From an uncultured beta proteobacterium (GTDB taxonomy: Bacteria > Pseudomonadota > Gammaproteobacteria > Burkholderiales > SG8-41), in assembly GCA_903933915.1 (NCBI GenBank), contig CAIZLW010000232.1, positions 1 to 40,851 on the forward strand: DNA of 40,851 nucleotides, given 5' to 3'. The notes under the pieces are model-generated. The model ran no database searches and had not been told where the DNA came from. It saw nothing but the letters and a program-made list of their open reading frames with translations. The position numbers and the translations under genes were made by a program. Of the stretch, positions 24,585 to 34,429 are shown in pieces. Position 1 is the stretch's first letter. The number at the start of each line of letters is the position of its first letter.

Positions 24585-25847
24585 TCAGTTTGCAGCGCCA
24601 TTGACCGGATAACCGGCCGGCAACAGCACCCACATCCGCAACGACTGTTTCATGCGGCCGGCTTCGCGGCCGGCGTCATCGCCGTAACCCCAGAAGAAAT
24701 CGGCGCGCACCGCGCCGCGGATCGCTGATCCGGTGTCCTGCGCGAGCATCACCTGGTTCAACGGTTTTGCACTCAGCGGCCAGGTGGTGGCGAGGAATAC
24801 CGGCGCGCCCAAGGGCACGAAGCGCGGATCGACGGCAATCGAGCGGCGCGTCGTCAACGGCACACCCTGCGCGCCCAGCGGACCGCCCAGGCCCGGCGGC
24901 AGTTCACGGAAAAACACATAACGCGGGTTGTAGTCGAGCACGGCACGCAGTTTGTCGGGATTTTGCTGCGCCCAGGCTTTGATGCCCTGCATCGATGCGC
25001 GATCCGGCGTCAGTTCGCCGCGGTCGATCAACAGGCGGCCGATCGAACGGTAGGGGTGCCCGTTGTGATCGGCATAACCGACGCGCATCACGCTGCCGTT
25101 TTCGAGATCGAGGCGGCCCGATCCCTGGATCTGCAGAAAGAACAGTTCGACGGGATCGTCGACCCAGGCGATTTCGCGGCCGCGCAACGGCGCAGCACCG
25201 GCTTCAATCTGCATGCGGTCAAAATAAGGCACCACGCGTTTGCCGTCGATGCGCGCCCGTGCGCGTGCATCGCGCGGCTCGGCGCTGAACGCCGGCAGAT
25301 CGAGCGTCAGCAGATCATCGGGTACGCCGTAAACCGGATAACGGTAGCGTGCAGACGGTGTGCGGCTGCCGCGCAGCAGCGGTTCGTAATAACCGGTGGC
25401 GAGCCCCTCGCTACCGCCGTCCGGTTGCAGCAACTGGTGGGGCGTGAACTGGGTTTCGAAAAAGCGCCGCGCCTGCTCGCGGTTGGGCCGTTGCAGCGTA
25501 GCGGCTGCGGTGCATACCGATCGCCAGACTTCCTGCGCTTTCAACGTGCCGCAACTGATCAGCAGCGCGCCCCAGGCTGCCGCCGGATCGTCATCGCGCC
25601 AGCCCGGCAGGTCGGTCCAGGCGCCGCGCCGCAGATGACTGGCGGCGAGCGGGGCCGTGGGCTGTGTGGCCACCGGTGGTTCGGGTTGTGCTGGCGATGG
25701 CGCAGGCGTGGGCGCGATCACCGCTGCCGGCACCGGCGGTTCTACGGGTTTTTCCGGTGTGGCACGGCAGGCGAGCAGTGCAACTGTGCCGGCGAGCGCG
25801 GTGAGCAACGTCCGCAGCCGCAGTTTGTTAAAGTCGGGTTTATGCAT
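24585..25847 (-). CDS. mltA: Membrane-bound lytic murein transglycosylase A
   Basis: MltA cuts peptidoglycan glycan strands and forms 1,6-anhydro ends at the outer membrane. The 420-residue lipoprotein has a signal with lipobox LLAC (Cys27), a Pro/Ala-rich linker, the MltA domain (GYYEPLLRGSRTPS, FFLQIQGSGRL) and the C-terminal 3D domain with AQDTGSAIRGAVRADFFWG containing the catalytic aspartate. The ATG at 25847 was chosen over an upstream start because it gives a normal lipoprotein signal. It overlaps the methyltransferase stop by eight bases. Confidence 0.95.
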   Translation of the reverse strand: MHKPDFNKLRLRTLLTALAGTVALLACRATPEKPVEPPVPAAVIAPTPAPSPAQPEPPVATQPTAPLAASHLRRGAWTDLPGWRDDDPAAAWGALLISCGTLKAQEVWRSVCTAAATLQRPNREQARRFFETQFTPHQLLQPDGGSEGLATGYYEPLLRGSRTPSARYRYPVYGVPDDLLTLDLPAFSAEPRDARARARIDGKRVVPYFDRMQIEAGAAPLRGREIAWVDDPVELFFLQIQGSGRLDLENGSVMRVGYADHNGHPYRSIGRLLIDRGELTPDRASMQGIKAWAQQNPDKLRAVLDYNPRYVFFRELPPGLGGPLGAQGVPLTTRRSIAVDPRFVPLGAPVFLATTWPLSAKPLNQVMLAQDTGSAIRGAVRADFFWGYGDDAGREAGRMKQSLRMWVLLPAGYPVNGAAN

Positions 25848-26595
25848 CGGCAAATCCAGGCGAAAGACAGGGCGCAATGAGCGGATTGATTTGGTTTTTG
25901 ATCGAAGTCGGCGTGGCGGTTTCGCTGCTGGTCGGCATCGTCTGGCTGACCTGGCCGCGTCGCGAGGAGGATGACTCCGATGCTTCGGGAAAATCCTGAG
26001 CTGCCGTTTTTTCCAGCGTGATCAGGCGGAACCAGCCGCCGGCCATCGCCGGCTGATCGTCGATCACCCGCAAACCGGTGACGCCGGCGAGCACGTCCTC
26101 GAATACGACGTCGGTCCTGGTGGCAATCCGCCGCATCAGCGGATTGAGCATCCGGCGCAGCAGGGCGGCCTCGCCGCGGCGCAGGAATTTATCCAGCACG
26201 AACAGTTTGCCGCCGGTGCGCACGACCCGCGCGGATTCGCGCAGCGCGGCGCGGCTGTCGGGCACGATGGCCAGGATCAGATGCAGCAGCACATGATCGA
26301 CACTGTCATCCCGGAACGGCAGGCGCTGGCTGTCGCCCTGTATCCATTGCACGTCCAGTTTGCCGCGGCGCGGCTGCGCCCGGTCGAGCATGGCGCGGGT
26401 AAGGTCAAGCGCAGTGTACCGATGCGTCGCCGGCAGCAGCGGCAGATCGAGCCCGGTGCCAATGCCATTGAGAAAAATATGCGCGCCGGCCGAAGGCAGT
26501 CGGGCGAGACTGCGCGCCCGCACGCGGGCCAGCGCAGGGCCGATCAGCCAGTCGTAGACCGGTGCGAGCCGTGTGTAGCTGGTGCGGAGCGACAT
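25840..26595 (-). CDS. Class I SAM-dependent methyltransferase (UbiE/PmtA-like)
   Basis: This 251-residue protein starts MSLRTSYTRLAPVYDWLIGP, typical of UbiE or phosphatidylethanolamine methyltransferase relatives. The SAM-binding motif I reads FLNGIGTGLDLPLLP, an imperfect form of the GxGxG loop, followed by YTALDLTRAML and the motif LPFRDDSVDHVLLHLIL. Residues after about 205 are Ser/Thr-rich and without family likeness; this tail lies opposite a small plus-strand ORF. The frame nevertheless ends in an eight-base overlap with mltA. Substrate (phospholipid or quinone) is unclear. Confidence 0.82.
   Translation of the reverse strand: MSLRTSYTRLAPVYDWLIGPALARVRARSLARLPSAGAHIFLNGIGTGLDLPLLPATHRYTALDLTRAMLDRAQPRRGKLDVQWIQGDSQRLPFRDDSVDHVLLHLILAIVPDSRAALRESARVVRTGGKLFVLDKFLRRGEAALLRRMLNPLMRRIATRTDVVFEDVLAGVTGLRVIDDQPAMAGGWFRLITLEKTAAQDFPEASESSSSRRGQVSQTMPTSSETATPTSIKNQINPLIAPCLSPGFADA
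25877..25999 (+). CDS. Candidate 40-residue single-pass membrane protein, antisense to the methyltransferase tail
   Basis: The plus-strand frame encodes 40 residues: a membrane helix (about 4-26, VGVAVSLLVGIVWLTW) followed by a basic PRR and an acidic tail (EEDDSD). An AGGG site is six to seven bases before the ATG. It lies wholly within the 3' end of the methyltransferase gene on the other strand, whose encoded tail there looks non-native. Wobble positions coincide on both strands, so third-base composition cannot decide which is real. Confidence 0.45.
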   Translation: MSGLIWFLIEVGVAVSLLVGIVWLTWPRREEDDSDASGKS

Positions 26596-26620
26596 GCGCG
26601 CGGAACCCGGGCGCGACCGT

Positions 26621-27001
26621 TTAGTGCAGCACGCGCGGCACCGACAGCGTGAACTCGGGGATGGACGCGTCAAAGCGGGTGCCGTCGTCGGCGACCATCT
26701 GGTAACTGCCGCGCATCGTGCCGACGGGCGTCGTCAGCATCGAGCCGCTGGTGTATTCGAAGCTTTCGCCGGGTTTCAGCTTGGGCTGTGCGCCGACCAC
26801 GCCCTGGCCTTTGACTTCCTGCACCAGGTTGTTGGCGTCGGTGATGATCCAGTGCCGGCTGAGCAGTCGCGCGGGTACTGCACCGGTATTGGTGATGGTG
26901 ATGGTATAGGCGAAGGCGTAGCGCCCTGCATCGGCATCCGACTGCTCTGCAATGTACAGGGCGCGGGGTGAAACGCTGATCTGGTATTTGGATTCGGTCA
27001 T
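26621..27001 (-). CDS. apaG: ApaG protein
   Basis: ApaG is a small beta-sandwich protein linked to cobalt/magnesium resistance; its exact reaction is unknown. The 126-residue protein starts YQISVSPRALYI and contains the conserved segment GQGVVGAQPKLKPGESFEYTSG and GTMRGSYQM. Length is standard. It diverges from rpe over a 102-bp gap (27002-27103), which must hold promoters for both but shows only a TAAAAT at about 27071 on plus. Confidence 0.95.
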   Translation of the reverse strand: MTESKYQISVSPRALYIAEQSDADAGRYAFAYTITITNTGAVPARLLSRHWIITDANNLVQEVKGQGVVGAQPKLKPGESFEYTSGSMLTTPVGTMRGSYQMVADDGTRFDASIPEFTLSVPRVLH

Positions 27002-27103
27002 GGCCCTATTCTCGCATTCACGGCGCGGCGGCGGAAGTTGGCATTCGCTTCATTGGACCGCCAGAACAGGTAAAATCCCCCTGAACCGAATCCGGATATC
27101 GTC

Positions 27104-27766
27104 ATGACCCACCGCATCGCGCCCAGCATCCTGTCCGCCGACTTCGCCCGTCTGGGTGAGGAAGTGAAAGCCGTCGTCGCAGCCGGCGCGGATATCATCC
27201 ATTTCGACGTGATGGACAATCACTACGTACCCAATCTGACCATCGGGCCGATGGTCTGCCAGGCGATCCGCCCGCTGGTCCAGGTGCCGATTGACGTGCA
27301 CCTGATGGTCAAGCCGGTCGACCGCATCATCCCGGATTTTGCCAAGGCCGGCGCCAACATCATTTCCTTCCACCCCGAGGCCTCCGAGCACATCGACCGC
27401 ACCATCGGCCTGATCAAGGAGCAGGGTTGCAAGGCTGGACTGGTGTTCAATCCGGCCACGCCGCTGGATTATCTCGACCACGTGCTCGACAAGCTCGATC
27501 TGGTGCTGATCATGTCGGTCAATCCGGGTTTCGGCGGGCAGTCGTTCATTCCGGGGGCGCTGGCGAAAATCAAGGCCGTGCGCGAGCGCATCGCGCGCAG
27601 CGGCCGCGATATCTGGCTGGAAGTCGATGGCGGCGTCAAAACCGACAATATTGCCGAGATCGCCAAAGCCGGCGCCGACACATTTGTTGCCGGTTCCGCT
27701 ATTTTTGGTGCCAAGGATTACAAGGCCACCATCACGGCGATGCGCACGGCACTCGCCCAATCCTGA
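27104..27766 (+). CDS. rpe: Ribulose-phosphate 3-epimerase
   Basis: Rpe interconverts ribulose 5-phosphate and xylulose 5-phosphate in the pentose phosphate pathway. The 220-residue TIM-barrel protein has the N-terminal [34 protein letters not shown] with metal ligands, DVHLMV, and [14 protein letters not shown] and EVDGGV near the C-terminus. It starts the rpe-gph-trp cluster, an order common in betaproteobacteria. Confidence 0.97.
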   Translation: MTHRIAPSILSADFARLGEEVKAVVAAGADIIHFDVMDNHYVPNLTIGPMVCQAIRPLVQVPIDVHLMVKPVDRIIPDFAKAGANIISFHPEASEHIDRTIGLIKEQGCKAGLVFNPATPLDYLDHVLDKLDLVLIMSVNPGFGGQSFIPGALAKIKAVRERIARSGRDIWLEVDGGVKTDNIAEIAKAGADTFVAGSAIFGAKDYKATITAMRTALAQS

Positions 27767-27823
27767 CTTTCTTTCGTGTTCAATGTGCGGTTTCGGCCGC
27801 ACAGGCATCCTGTTACCGTAAAA

Positions 27824-28510
27824 ATGAAAAACCAGTTTCCGCTGATTGTCGAGGCCGTGATGATCGATCTCGACGGCACGCTGCTCGACACCATTCCCGA
27901 TCTCGCCGCCGCCACCAACCTGATGCTTGAAGCACTGGGCGAGGCCGTGTTGCCGCTGGATACCGTGCGCAATTTTGTCGGCAAGGGCATCCCGCGGCTG
28001 GTCGAACGTGCGCTGGCGCGCGACATCGATGGCCACGCCGGCACCGAGACCCTGGCGCGCGCGCTGCCGGTGTTCGAGCGGTTTTATACCGAGGTCAACG
28101 GCCGCCACACGACCATGTATCCGGGCGTGCGGGAGGGCCTCGAGCAGATGCAGGCTGCGGGATTTCGTCTGGCCTGTGTCACCAACAAGGCGGGTGCGTT
28201 TACGGTGCCCTTGCTCGAGCGCATGGGTTTGGCTCAATTTTTTGAACAGACGGTTTCCGGCGATACGCTGGCGCGCAAGAAGCCTGATCCGATGCAGTTA
28301 TTGCATGTCTGCCAGCAGTTCGGCATTGCCCCGGCGCGCATGCTGATGGTCGGCGATTCGGGCAACGACGCGCTGGCGGCGCGGGCTGCCGGTTGCCCGG
28401 TGTTCTGCGTGCCTTACGGTTACAACGAGGGCCACGATGTGCATGGCCTTGATGTTGATGCTATAGTAGGCGCGCTTACTGATTGTATCCCTTTGATTAG
28501 AAAGCCTTAA
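27824..28510 (+). CDS. gph: Phosphoglycolate phosphatase
   Basis: Gph dephosphorylates 2-phosphoglycolate. The 228-residue HAD hydrolase has the nucleophile motif MIDLDGTLLDT, a helical cap, CVTNKA, KKPDP and the acidic motif MVGDSGND. The ATG at 27824 was chosen because an upstream GTG would add sequence foreign to the family. The 3' end holds an extended -10 element that could drive trpE. Confidence 0.94.
   Translation: MKNQFPLIVEAVMIDLDGTLLDTIPDLAAATNLMLEALGEAVLPLDTVRNFVGKGIPRLVERALARDIDGHAGTETLARALPVFERFYTEVNGRHTTMYPGVREGLEQMQAAGFRLACVTNKAGAFTVPLLERMGLAQFFEQTVSGDTLARKKPDPMQLLHVCQQFGIAPARMLMVGDSGNDALAARAAGCPVFCVPYGYNEGHDVHGLDVDAIVGALTDCIPLIRKP
28459..28467 (+). promoter_or_regulatory. Extended -10 element for the trp genes
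   Basis: TGCTATAGT lies in the last codons of gph. The start would be near 28474, giving a leader of about 148 bases before trpE, a size typical of attenuator leaders. I see no -35 box at the usual distance. Confidence 0.4.
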
Positions 28511-28512
28511 TC

Positions 28513-28569
28513 ATGCTGCCCTCGATAAAGTGCGAAATCCGGACTGGAGCCTGGCGCTGGCGTTGCTGA
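28513..28569 (+). CDS. Possible Trp leader peptide with Trp-Arg-Trp
   Basis: An 18-codon ORF in the gph-trpE gap reads [18 protein letters not shown] and stops 52 bases before trpE. Two of its last five codons are TGG, far above the expected frequency of Trp in 18 residues. The ribosome site is weak. Part of the ORF (28527-28537) can pair with 28595-28605. A second frame (GTG at 28530) runs into the trpE start as ATGA and also contains TGG codons, so the leader reading is not unique. Confidence 0.4.
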   Translation: MLPSIKCEIRTGAWRWRC

Positions 28570-28608
28570 ACACGCGTTTGCCGCCGCACCGCCCTTTCGT
28601 ACTTTTTT
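28527..28608 (+). promoter_or_regulatory. Candidate trp attenuator structure
   Basis: Bases 28527-28537 (AAAGTGCGAAA) pair with 28595-28605 (TTTCGTACTTT) over 11 positions with one G-U, and the second arm runs into TTTTTT (28603-28608). The 57 bases between are GC-rich and can fold internally (GGCG repeats with CGCC repeats). This could be a terminator-like or anti-SD structure, opened or closed by a ribosome on the leader ORF. Confidence 0.35.
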
Positions 28609-28621
28609 CGTGGAGCAAGAC

Positions 28622-30100
28622 ATGACCGAATCAGAATTCAATCGCCTCGCCGCAGCGGGTTACAACCGCGTGCCGCTGGTGCTCGAGACCTACGCCGATC
28701 TCGACACCCCCCTGTCGATCTACCTGAAGCTTGCCAATCAGCCGCAAACCTATCTGCTGGAATCGGTGGTCGGCGGCGAACGCCATGGTCGTTATTCCTT
28801 CATCGGACTGGCCGCACGCACCCGTATCGAAGTTCGCGGCTATGACTGCATTGAAATCGTCGATGGCCGCGAGATCGCGCGCGAACGTGCCGAGGATCCG
28901 CTGACCTTTGTCGAGAAATACCTGCAGCGCTTCAAGGTCGCGACCGATCCGCGGCTACCGCGGTTCTGCGGCGGCCTGGTCGGTTATTTCGGCTATGACA
29001 CCGTGCGTTATATCGAGAAACGGCTGGCCAGTGGCGCGAACAAGCGTGATGAACTGGGTACGCCGGATATCATGCTGCTGGTGTCGGAAGAAATCGCCAT
29101 CGTCGACAATCTGTCGGGAAAACTGTCGCTGGTGGTTTATGCCGAACCGGGCAAGCCCGGCGCCTATGCCGCTGCGCACCAGCGGCTCGCGGAACTGCTG
29201 GAAAAGCTGCGGGCGCCGGTCAAACTTCCCGGAAGTGCGCCGACGAAATCGGAGCCTGCGGTATCCGGATTTGGCGAGGCGGCCTATTACAAGGCGGTTG
29301 ATCGCGCCAAGCACTATATTTTCGAAGGCGACATCATGCAGGTGGTGCCGTCGCAGCGCATGAGCAAGCCCTTCCACGCGACGCCGCTGTCGCTGTACCG
29401 TGCGCTGCGCACGCTGAACCCGTCGCCATACATGTTCTACTTCGATTGCGGCGATTTCCATGTGGTCGGTGCTTCGCCCGAGATCCTCGCCCGGCTGGAA
29501 GGTGACATCGTGACGGTGCGGCCGATTGCGGGCACCCGTCGCCGAGGTGCGACACCGGAAGAAGATGCCGCGCTGGCGGAAGAACTGCTGGCCGACGCCA
29601 AGGAACGCGCTGAACACATCATGCTGGTCGATCTTGGCCGCAACGATGCCGGCCGTGTCGCCGAGACCGGCAGCGTGCGCGTCACCGAACAGATGGTGAT
29701 TGAACGGTATTCACACGTGATGCACATCGTATCCAACGTCGAGGCGCGGCTGAAGCCGGGATTGACGGCGATCGACGTGCTGCGCGCGACGTTCCCGGCA
29801 GGCACCGTGTCCGGCGCACCGAAAGTGCGCGCGATGGAAATCATCGACGAACTGGAGCCGGTCAAACGCTGCATCTATGCCGGCGCCGTCGGTTATCTGG
29901 GATTCCACGGCAACATGGATGTGGCTATCGCGCTGCGCACCGCTGTGGTCAAGGACGGGAAGCTGCATGTGCAGGCGGGCGGCGGTGTCGTTGCCGATTC
30001 GCAGCCCGAGGCCGAATGGCAGGAAACACAGAGCAAGGCGCGGGCGCTGCTGCGGGCGGCGGAAATCGCCGAAGCCGGCCTCGACACCCGGCTGGATTGA
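28622..30100 (+). CDS. trpE: Anthranilate synthase component I
   Basis: TrpE makes anthranilate from chorismate with ammonia from TrpG. The 492-residue protein has the feedback site [18 protein letters not shown] near residues 48-65 and catalytic segments [44 protein letters not shown] and [25 protein letters not shown] site lies six bases before the ATG. trpG follows after ten bases. Confidence 0.97.
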   Translation: MTESEFNRLAAAGYNRVPLVLETYADLDTPLSIYLKLANQPQTYLLESVVGGERHGRYSFIGLAARTRIEVRGYDCIEIVDGREIARERAEDPLTFVEKYLQRFKVATDPRLPRFCGGLVGYFGYDTVRYIEKRLASGANKRDELGTPDIMLLVSEEIAIVDNLSGKLSLVVYAEPGKPGAYAAAHQRLAELLEKLRAPVKLPGSAPTKSEPAVSGFGEAAYYKAVDRAKHYIFEGDIMQVVPSQRMSKPFHATPLSLYRALRTLNPSPYMFYFDCGDFHVVGASPEILARLEGDIVTVRPIAGTRRRGATPEEDAALAEELLADAKERAEHIMLVDLGRNDAGRVAETGSVRVTEQMVIERYSHVMHIVSNVEARLKPGLTAIDVLRATFPAGTVSGAPKVRAMEIIDELEPVKRCIYAGAVGYLGFHGNMDVAIALRTAVVKDGKLHVQAGGGVVADSQPEAEWQETQSKARALLRAAEIAEAGLDTRLD

Positions 30101-30110
30101 GGAGAGCGCC

Positions 30111-30683
30111 ATGCTGCTGATGATCGATAACTACGATTCATTCACCTACAACCTGGTGCAGTATTTCGGCGAACTCGGCGAAGACATTGCCGTCCACCGT
30201 AACGATGAAATCACGCTCGACGACATTGCGCGGATGAAGCCGGCGCGCATCGTGGTGTCACCGGGGCCCTGTACGCCGAATGAAGCAGGGGTATCAGTGC
30301 CGGCGATCAAGGCGTTCGCCGGTAAGATTCCGATCCTCGGCGTCTGTCTCGGCCACCAGAGCATCGGCCAGGCCTTCGGCGGCAAAATCATTCACGCTAA
30401 GCAACTGATGCATGGCAAGACCTCGTTGATCCAGCACGAGGGTGCGGGGGTGTTCCGCGGTCTGCCGCAGCCTTTTTCGGCGACCCGCTACCACTCGCTG
30501 GTGATCGAGCGTAGCAGTCTGCCGGAATGCCTGGAAGTGACGGCATGGACCGAAGACGGTGAAATCATGGGGGTGCGCCACAAGACGCTGGCGGTCGAGG
30601 GCGTGCAGTTCCATCCCGAATCGATACTGACTGAACACGGCCATCAGATGCTGAAGAATTTTCTGGAGGATGCCCCGCGATGA
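30111..30683 (+). CDS. trpG: Anthranilate synthase component II (glutamine amidotransferase)
   Basis: TrpG supplies ammonia from glutamine to TrpE. The 190-residue class I amidotransferase has [14 protein letters not shown] at the N-terminus, the oxyanion motif [12 protein letters not shown], the nucleophile motif [15 protein letters not shown] and the His-Glu pair in VQFHPESI. It may also serve folate synthesis, as in other bacteria with a single trpG/pabA. Its stop overlaps the trpD start as ATGA. Confidence 0.97.
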   Translation: MLLMIDNYDSFTYNLVQYFGELGEDIAVHRNDEITLDDIARMKPARIVVSPGPCTPNEAGVSVPAIKAFAGKIPILGVCLGHQSIGQAFGGKIIHAKQLMHGKTSLIQHEGAGVFRGLPQPFSATRYHSLVIERSSLPECLEVTAWTEDGEIMGVRHKTLAVEGVQFHPESILTEHGHQMLKNFLEDAPR

Positions 30684-31702
30684 AGCCGCAGGAAGCGCTG
30701 ACACGCATCATTGAACACCGCGAAATTTTTCATGACGAAATGCTGTCGCTGATGCGGCAGATCATGAGCGGTGAGGTGTCGCCGGTGCTGATCGCGGCGC
30801 TGGTTTCCGGGCTGCGCGTGAAAAAGGAAACCATCGGTGAAATCGCTGCGGCGGCGACGGTAATGCGCGAATTCGCCACCCACGTAACAGTGCCGGATGT
30901 GCCGGAGCTGATTGATACCTGTGGCACCGGCGGCGATTCGGCGCATACCTTCAATGTGTCGACCACGGCGATGTTCGTGGCGGCGGCGGCCGGCGCGAAG
31001 ATTGCGAAACACGGCGGACGCTCGGTATCCAGCAAGTCGGGCAGCGCCGACGTGCTGGAGCTGCTGGGCGCCAACATCAACCTGAAGCCCGAAGCCGTTG
31101 CGCAGTCGATTGCCGAAACCGGCATCGGCTTCATGTTTGCACCGAATCATCACAGCGCGATGAAACATGCCGCGCCGGTGCGCCGTGAACTGGGCGTCAA
31201 AACGATTTTCAATATCCTCGGCCCCTTGACCAATCCTGCGGGTGCCAAACAGCAGGTGATGGGTGTGTTTCATGCGGATCTGGTCGGTATCCAGGCGCGC
31301 GTGCTGCAGCGCCTTGGCAGCCGCCGCGTGATGATTGTTCACGGGCTTGAAGGACTGGATGAACTGTCGATCAGCGGTCCGACGGCCGTTGGCGAACTGA
31401 AGGACGGCGCGGTGCGCGAATACATGGTGGCGCCGGCGGATGTCGGCCTGAAGACCCACAACAATGCGGCGATCCGTGTCGACGGCGTCGAACAGTCGCG
31501 CGACATGATGCTCGGCGCGCTGGACAACAAGGACGGTGCGGCGCGCGACATCGTAGCGCTGAACGCCGGCGCCAGCATTTACATCGCCGGCAAGGCGCCG
31601 ACGCTGGTGGACGGTGTACAGCAGGCGCTGGCGGCGATCGCCAGCGGGGCCGCGCGCAAAAAGCTCGACCAGTTCGTCGCGTTCACGCAAAGCCATGGCT
31701 GA
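30680..31702 (+). CDS. trpD: Anthranilate phosphoribosyltransferase
   Basis: TrpD joins anthranilate to PRPP. The 340-residue protein has the PRPP motif [35 protein letters not shown], and [41 protein letters not shown] overlap with trpG and an eight-base overlap with trpC show a coupled unit. Confidence 0.97.
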   Translation: MKPQEALTRIIEHREIFHDEMLSLMRQIMSGEVSPVLIAALVSGLRVKKETIGEIAAAATVMREFATHVTVPDVPELIDTCGTGGDSAHTFNVSTTAMFVAAAAGAKIAKHGGRSVSSKSGSADVLELLGANINLKPEAVAQSIAETGIGFMFAPNHHSAMKHAAPVRRELGVKTIFNILGPLTNPAGAKQQVMGVFHADLVGIQARVLQRLGSRRVMIVHGLEGLDELSISGPTAVGELKDGAVREYMVAPADVGLKTHNNAAIRVDGVEQSRDMMLGALDNKDGAARDIVALNAGASIYIAGKAPTLVDGVQQALAAIASGAARKKLDQFVAFTQSHG

Positions 31703-32507
31703 CATCCTGCAACGCATCCTGGCCGTCAAGGCCGAGGAAATTGTCGCGGCGCAGGCGCTGGTGTCGCTGGCGCAGGTGCAGGCCGCGGCCCGCGCGGCCT
31801 CACCAGCCCGCGACTTTACCGGCGCGATGCGCTCAAGAATTGCCGCAGGCCGGTCTGCGGTGATTGCCGAAGTCAAAAAAGCCAGCCCGAGCAAGGGCGT
31901 GCTGCGCGACCCGTTTGATCCGGCGGCGATTGCCGCCAGTTATGAGCGCAATGGCGCGGCCTGCCTTTCGGTACTCACCGACCGCCAGTTTTTTCAGGGC
32001 AAGCTCGACGACCTGAAGGCGGCGCGCGGCGCGTGCAAGTTGCCGGTGCTGCGCAAGGACTTCATGATGGATCCGTACCAGATCTATGAAGCCCGTGCGG
32101 CCGGCGCCGACTGCATCCTGCTGATCGTGGCCGCGCTGAGCCCGGAGAAACTGCATGAACTCGAAGCCGTGGCGCTCGAACTCGGCATGTCGGTGCTGAT
32201 CGAGGTCCATGACGGCGTCGAGCTCGAAACCGCCCTGCAATTGAAGTCGCCATTGATCGGCATCAACAACCGCAATCTGCGTACGTTCGAAACTACGCTC
32301 GACACGACCATTGGCCTGTTGGCGAAAGTGCCGGCCGGCCGTCTGGTGGTTACGGAAAGCGGTATCCTGAAGCCTGAGGATGTCACGCGAATGCGTGCGC
32401 ATCAGGTACATGGGTTCCTCGTCGGCGAAGCGTTCATGCGCGCGACCGACCCCGGCGCCGAGTTGGAGAGACTGTTCGGGAAGATAACTTGTAATAAGGC
32501 GGACTAA
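31695..32507 (+). CDS. trpC: Indole-3-glycerol phosphate synthase
   Basis: TrpC closes the indole ring. The 270-residue TIM-barrel protein has [13 protein letters not shown] (catalytic Lys and Glu), [53 protein letters not shown] and VTESGI, all standard. There is no trpF domain fused to it. trpF, trpB and trpA are not in the window. Confidence 0.97.
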   Translation: MADILQRILAVKAEEIVAAQALVSLAQVQAAARAASPARDFTGAMRSRIAAGRSAVIAEVKKASPSKGVLRDPFDPAAIAASYERNGAACLSVLTDRQFFQGKLDDLKAARGACKLPVLRKDFMMDPYQIYEARAAGADCILLIVAALSPEKLHELEAVALELGMSVLIEVHDGVELETALQLKSPLIGINNRNLRTFETTLDTTIGLLAKVPAGRLVVTESGILKPEDVTRMRAHQVHGFLVGEAFMRATDPGAELERLFGKITCNKAD

Positions 32508-32508
32508 G

Positions 32509-33135
32509 ATGCTGCGTATCGACGATCTGATCATCGGTTTCGACAAGGGCCTGCGTACGGTATTTGCCCAGGCACGCAGTGTGCGGCCCATTCCCGGCGA
32601 GGCGTTGCCTGAAGCCGATATGGACACGGCGCAGCGTGCGCAGGCCGCGGCGCTGATGCGCGTCAACCACAGCGGCGAGATCTGCGCACAGGCGCTGTAT
32701 CAGGGGCAGGCGATGACCGCGCGCGACAGCGGTGCCCGCGCAGCGCTGGAGCAGGCGGCGCAGGAAGAAACCGAACATCTGGCGTGGACCGAGCGCCGCA
32801 TCAACGAACTGGGCGGCCGCAAGAGCCTGCTCAATCCGTTCTGGTATGCCGGTTCATTTGCCATCGGCGCCGCTGCGGGTTTGCTCGGCGATAAATGGAG
32901 TCTGGGCTTTCTTGCGGAAACCGAACGTCAGGTCGTGCGCCATCTGGAAGGTCATCTCGGCCGGCTGCCTGTCGTCGACGAAAAGAGCCGAGCGATCGTC
33001 GAGCAGATGCGTGATGACGAAGCGCGTCACGCCACCACCGCACTGGAACATGGCGGCGCCGAACTGCCGGCGCCGGTCAAGGCGGCGATGCAGGTTTCAT
33101 CGAAAGTGATGACTGGAGCAGCCTACATTCTGTAG
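32509..33135 (+). CDS. coq7: Demethoxyubiquinone hydroxylase (Coq7)
   Basis: Coq7 hydroxylates the ring of demethoxyubiquinone with a di-iron centre. The 208-residue protein has the paired iron-binding motifs: [31 protein letters not shown] and DDEARHA. A hydrophobic stretch (about 113-128) may sit in the membrane surface. It starts one base after the trpC stop, so it is read with the trp genes; the link is more likely positional than functional. Confidence 0.95.
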   Translation: MLRIDDLIIGFDKGLRTVFAQARSVRPIPGEALPEADMDTAQRAQAAALMRVNHSGEICAQALYQGQAMTARDSGARAALEQAAQEETEHLAWTERRINELGGRKSLLNPFWYAGSFAIGAAAGLLGDKWSLGFLAETERQVVRHLEGHLGRLPVVDEKSRAIVEQMRDDEARHATTALEHGGAELPAPVKAAMQVSSKVMTGAAYIL

Positions 33136-33149
33136 GCCGCGGTCACGGC

Positions 33150-33575
33150 TCAGGCCGCGCCCGTTTCGCGGATTTCGAAGTCGTGGGTGATGTCGGCGGT
33201 CTTGCCGAGCATGATTGACGCCGAGCAGTATTTTTCCGCGGTCAGGTGGACTGCGCGTTCAACCTGCGCCGGTTTCAGCCCGTTGCCGGTGACGATGAAA
33301 TGAAAATGGATTTTGGTGAAGACCTTGGGGTCTTCCTCGGCGCGTTCGGCATCGATTTCGACGACGCAGTCGGTCACCGGCGCGCGTGATTTGCGCAGGA
33401 TGTGCACCACGTCATAAGCGGTGCAGCCGCCGGTGCCCATCAGCACCACTTCCATCGGCCGCGGTCCCAGGTTGCGGCCGCCGCCTTCCGGCGCGCCGTC
33501 CATGACCAGCGCATGGCCGCTGCCGGATTCGGCGATGAATGAAACGTTTTCAACCCACTTGATGCGTGCTTTCAT
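33150..33575 (-). CDS. OsmC/Ohr-family protein
   Basis: The 141-residue protein belongs to the OsmC superfamily of thiol-dependent peroxidases. It has GRNLGPRPMEVVLMGTGGCTAYDVVHIL, whose Cys is the family's first conserved cysteine, and KYCSASIMLGKTADI with the second. This matches the YhfA-like branch better than Ohr. A good GGGAG ribosome site precedes the ATG. It converges with coq7 over 14 bases. Confidence 0.88.
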   Translation of the reverse strand: MKARIKWVENVSFIAESGSGHALVMDGAPEGGGRNLGPRPMEVVLMGTGGCTAYDVVHILRKSRAPVTDCVVEIDAERAEEDPKVFTKIHFHFIVTGNGLKPAQVERAVHLTAEKYCSASIMLGKTADITHDFEIRETGAA

Positions 33576-33586
33576 GAAATCTCCCG

Positions 33587-34354
33587 TCAGGCTTGCGCGA
33601 GCAGGCGCAAACGATACCAGACCATGCCGATGGCTTCGTGGAAAAAAATCGAACTGTCGCGAAGACCGGTGAAATTCGGCAGGAAATCCAGCGCCGTCAA
33701 TTTCGCGCGCTCACCAGTGGCATGCGCCGTCGTCGCCGGAATGACTTCAAACCCCGCGCGCTCAAAAACCAGGATCGAGCGCGGCATGTGCCAGGCGTGT
33801 GTGACCAGATGGATGCGGTCGATGTTTTCCTGCGCGAGAGTCTCCCGGCTCAGGCGTGCATTTTCCAGCGTATTGGCCGAACGTCCTTCGCGCCAGCGCA
33901 CCGGCACACGGAAGGACTGCTCCAGCACCTGCGCCATCAGTTCGGCTTCATTGGTTCTGCTGCCGTCCGGGCTGCCGCCGCTGACCAGCAGGGGTAGTCC
34001 GGTATCGCGGTGCAGCTGCGCGGCGTAGCGCAGTCGCACCAGCGTCGCGGCAGACACCGTGTCGCCGCCGTATTCGGGCGCAGCAGGGTAACGGCCACCA
34101 CCCAGCACTACGATTGCCTGGGCCGGTGCGGATGCCGGCGCTGCGCGGTGAGGGGTTTCCCATTGCTGGAGCAGAAAGGTTCCGGTCAGCGGCATCGACA
34201 GCAGGTAGAGGCCGGTTGTTCCGGTGATCAGCAGTCCCCGGCTGGTCCGCGGAAGCCTGCGGCGGAGGGTCAGACCGGCAGCCAGTGCGATAAAAAGAAA
34301 TCCCGGAGGGGTCAGCAGGGCAGTCAGAGCGTTGGTTAATAGCCAGGAAATCAT
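33587..34354 (-). CDS. YdcF/ElyC/SanA-family DUF218 envelope protein
   Basis: The 255-residue protein has two N-terminal membrane helices (about 5-28 and 38-60) and a periplasmic DUF218 domain: AIVVLGGGRYPAAPEYGG, LLVSGGSPDGSRTNEAELMAQVL, SANTLENARLS and LVTHAWHMPRSILVFERAG. This layout is closest to ElyC, which affects peptidoglycan synthesis and lipid carrier use in E. coli. The ATG is preceded by AT-rich sequence without a ribosome site. Confidence 0.88.
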   Translation of the reverse strand: MISWLLTNALTALLTPPGFLFIALAAGLTLRRRLPRTSRGLLITGTTGLYLLSMPLTGTFLLQQWETPHRAAPASAPAQAIVVLGGGRYPAAPEYGGDTVSAATLVRLRYAAQLHRDTGLPLLVSGGSPDGSRTNEAELMAQVLEQSFRVPVRWREGRSANTLENARLSRETLAQENIDRIHLVTHAWHMPRSILVFERAGFEVIPATTAHATGERAKLTALDFLPNFTGLRDSSIFFHEAIGMVWYRLRLLAQA

Positions 34355-34429
34355 ATAACTATATGTTTATAAATGAAATTTTATTAATTTCCGGATTGCG
34401 CCCGCACTTATTTGTTGCGGTACAGCAGT

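Noticed and set aside
34355-34429. Ribosomal-protein autoregulatory leader before rplM
   Set aside because: The predicted leader is only about 35 bases and shows no structure I can match to known L13 leaders.
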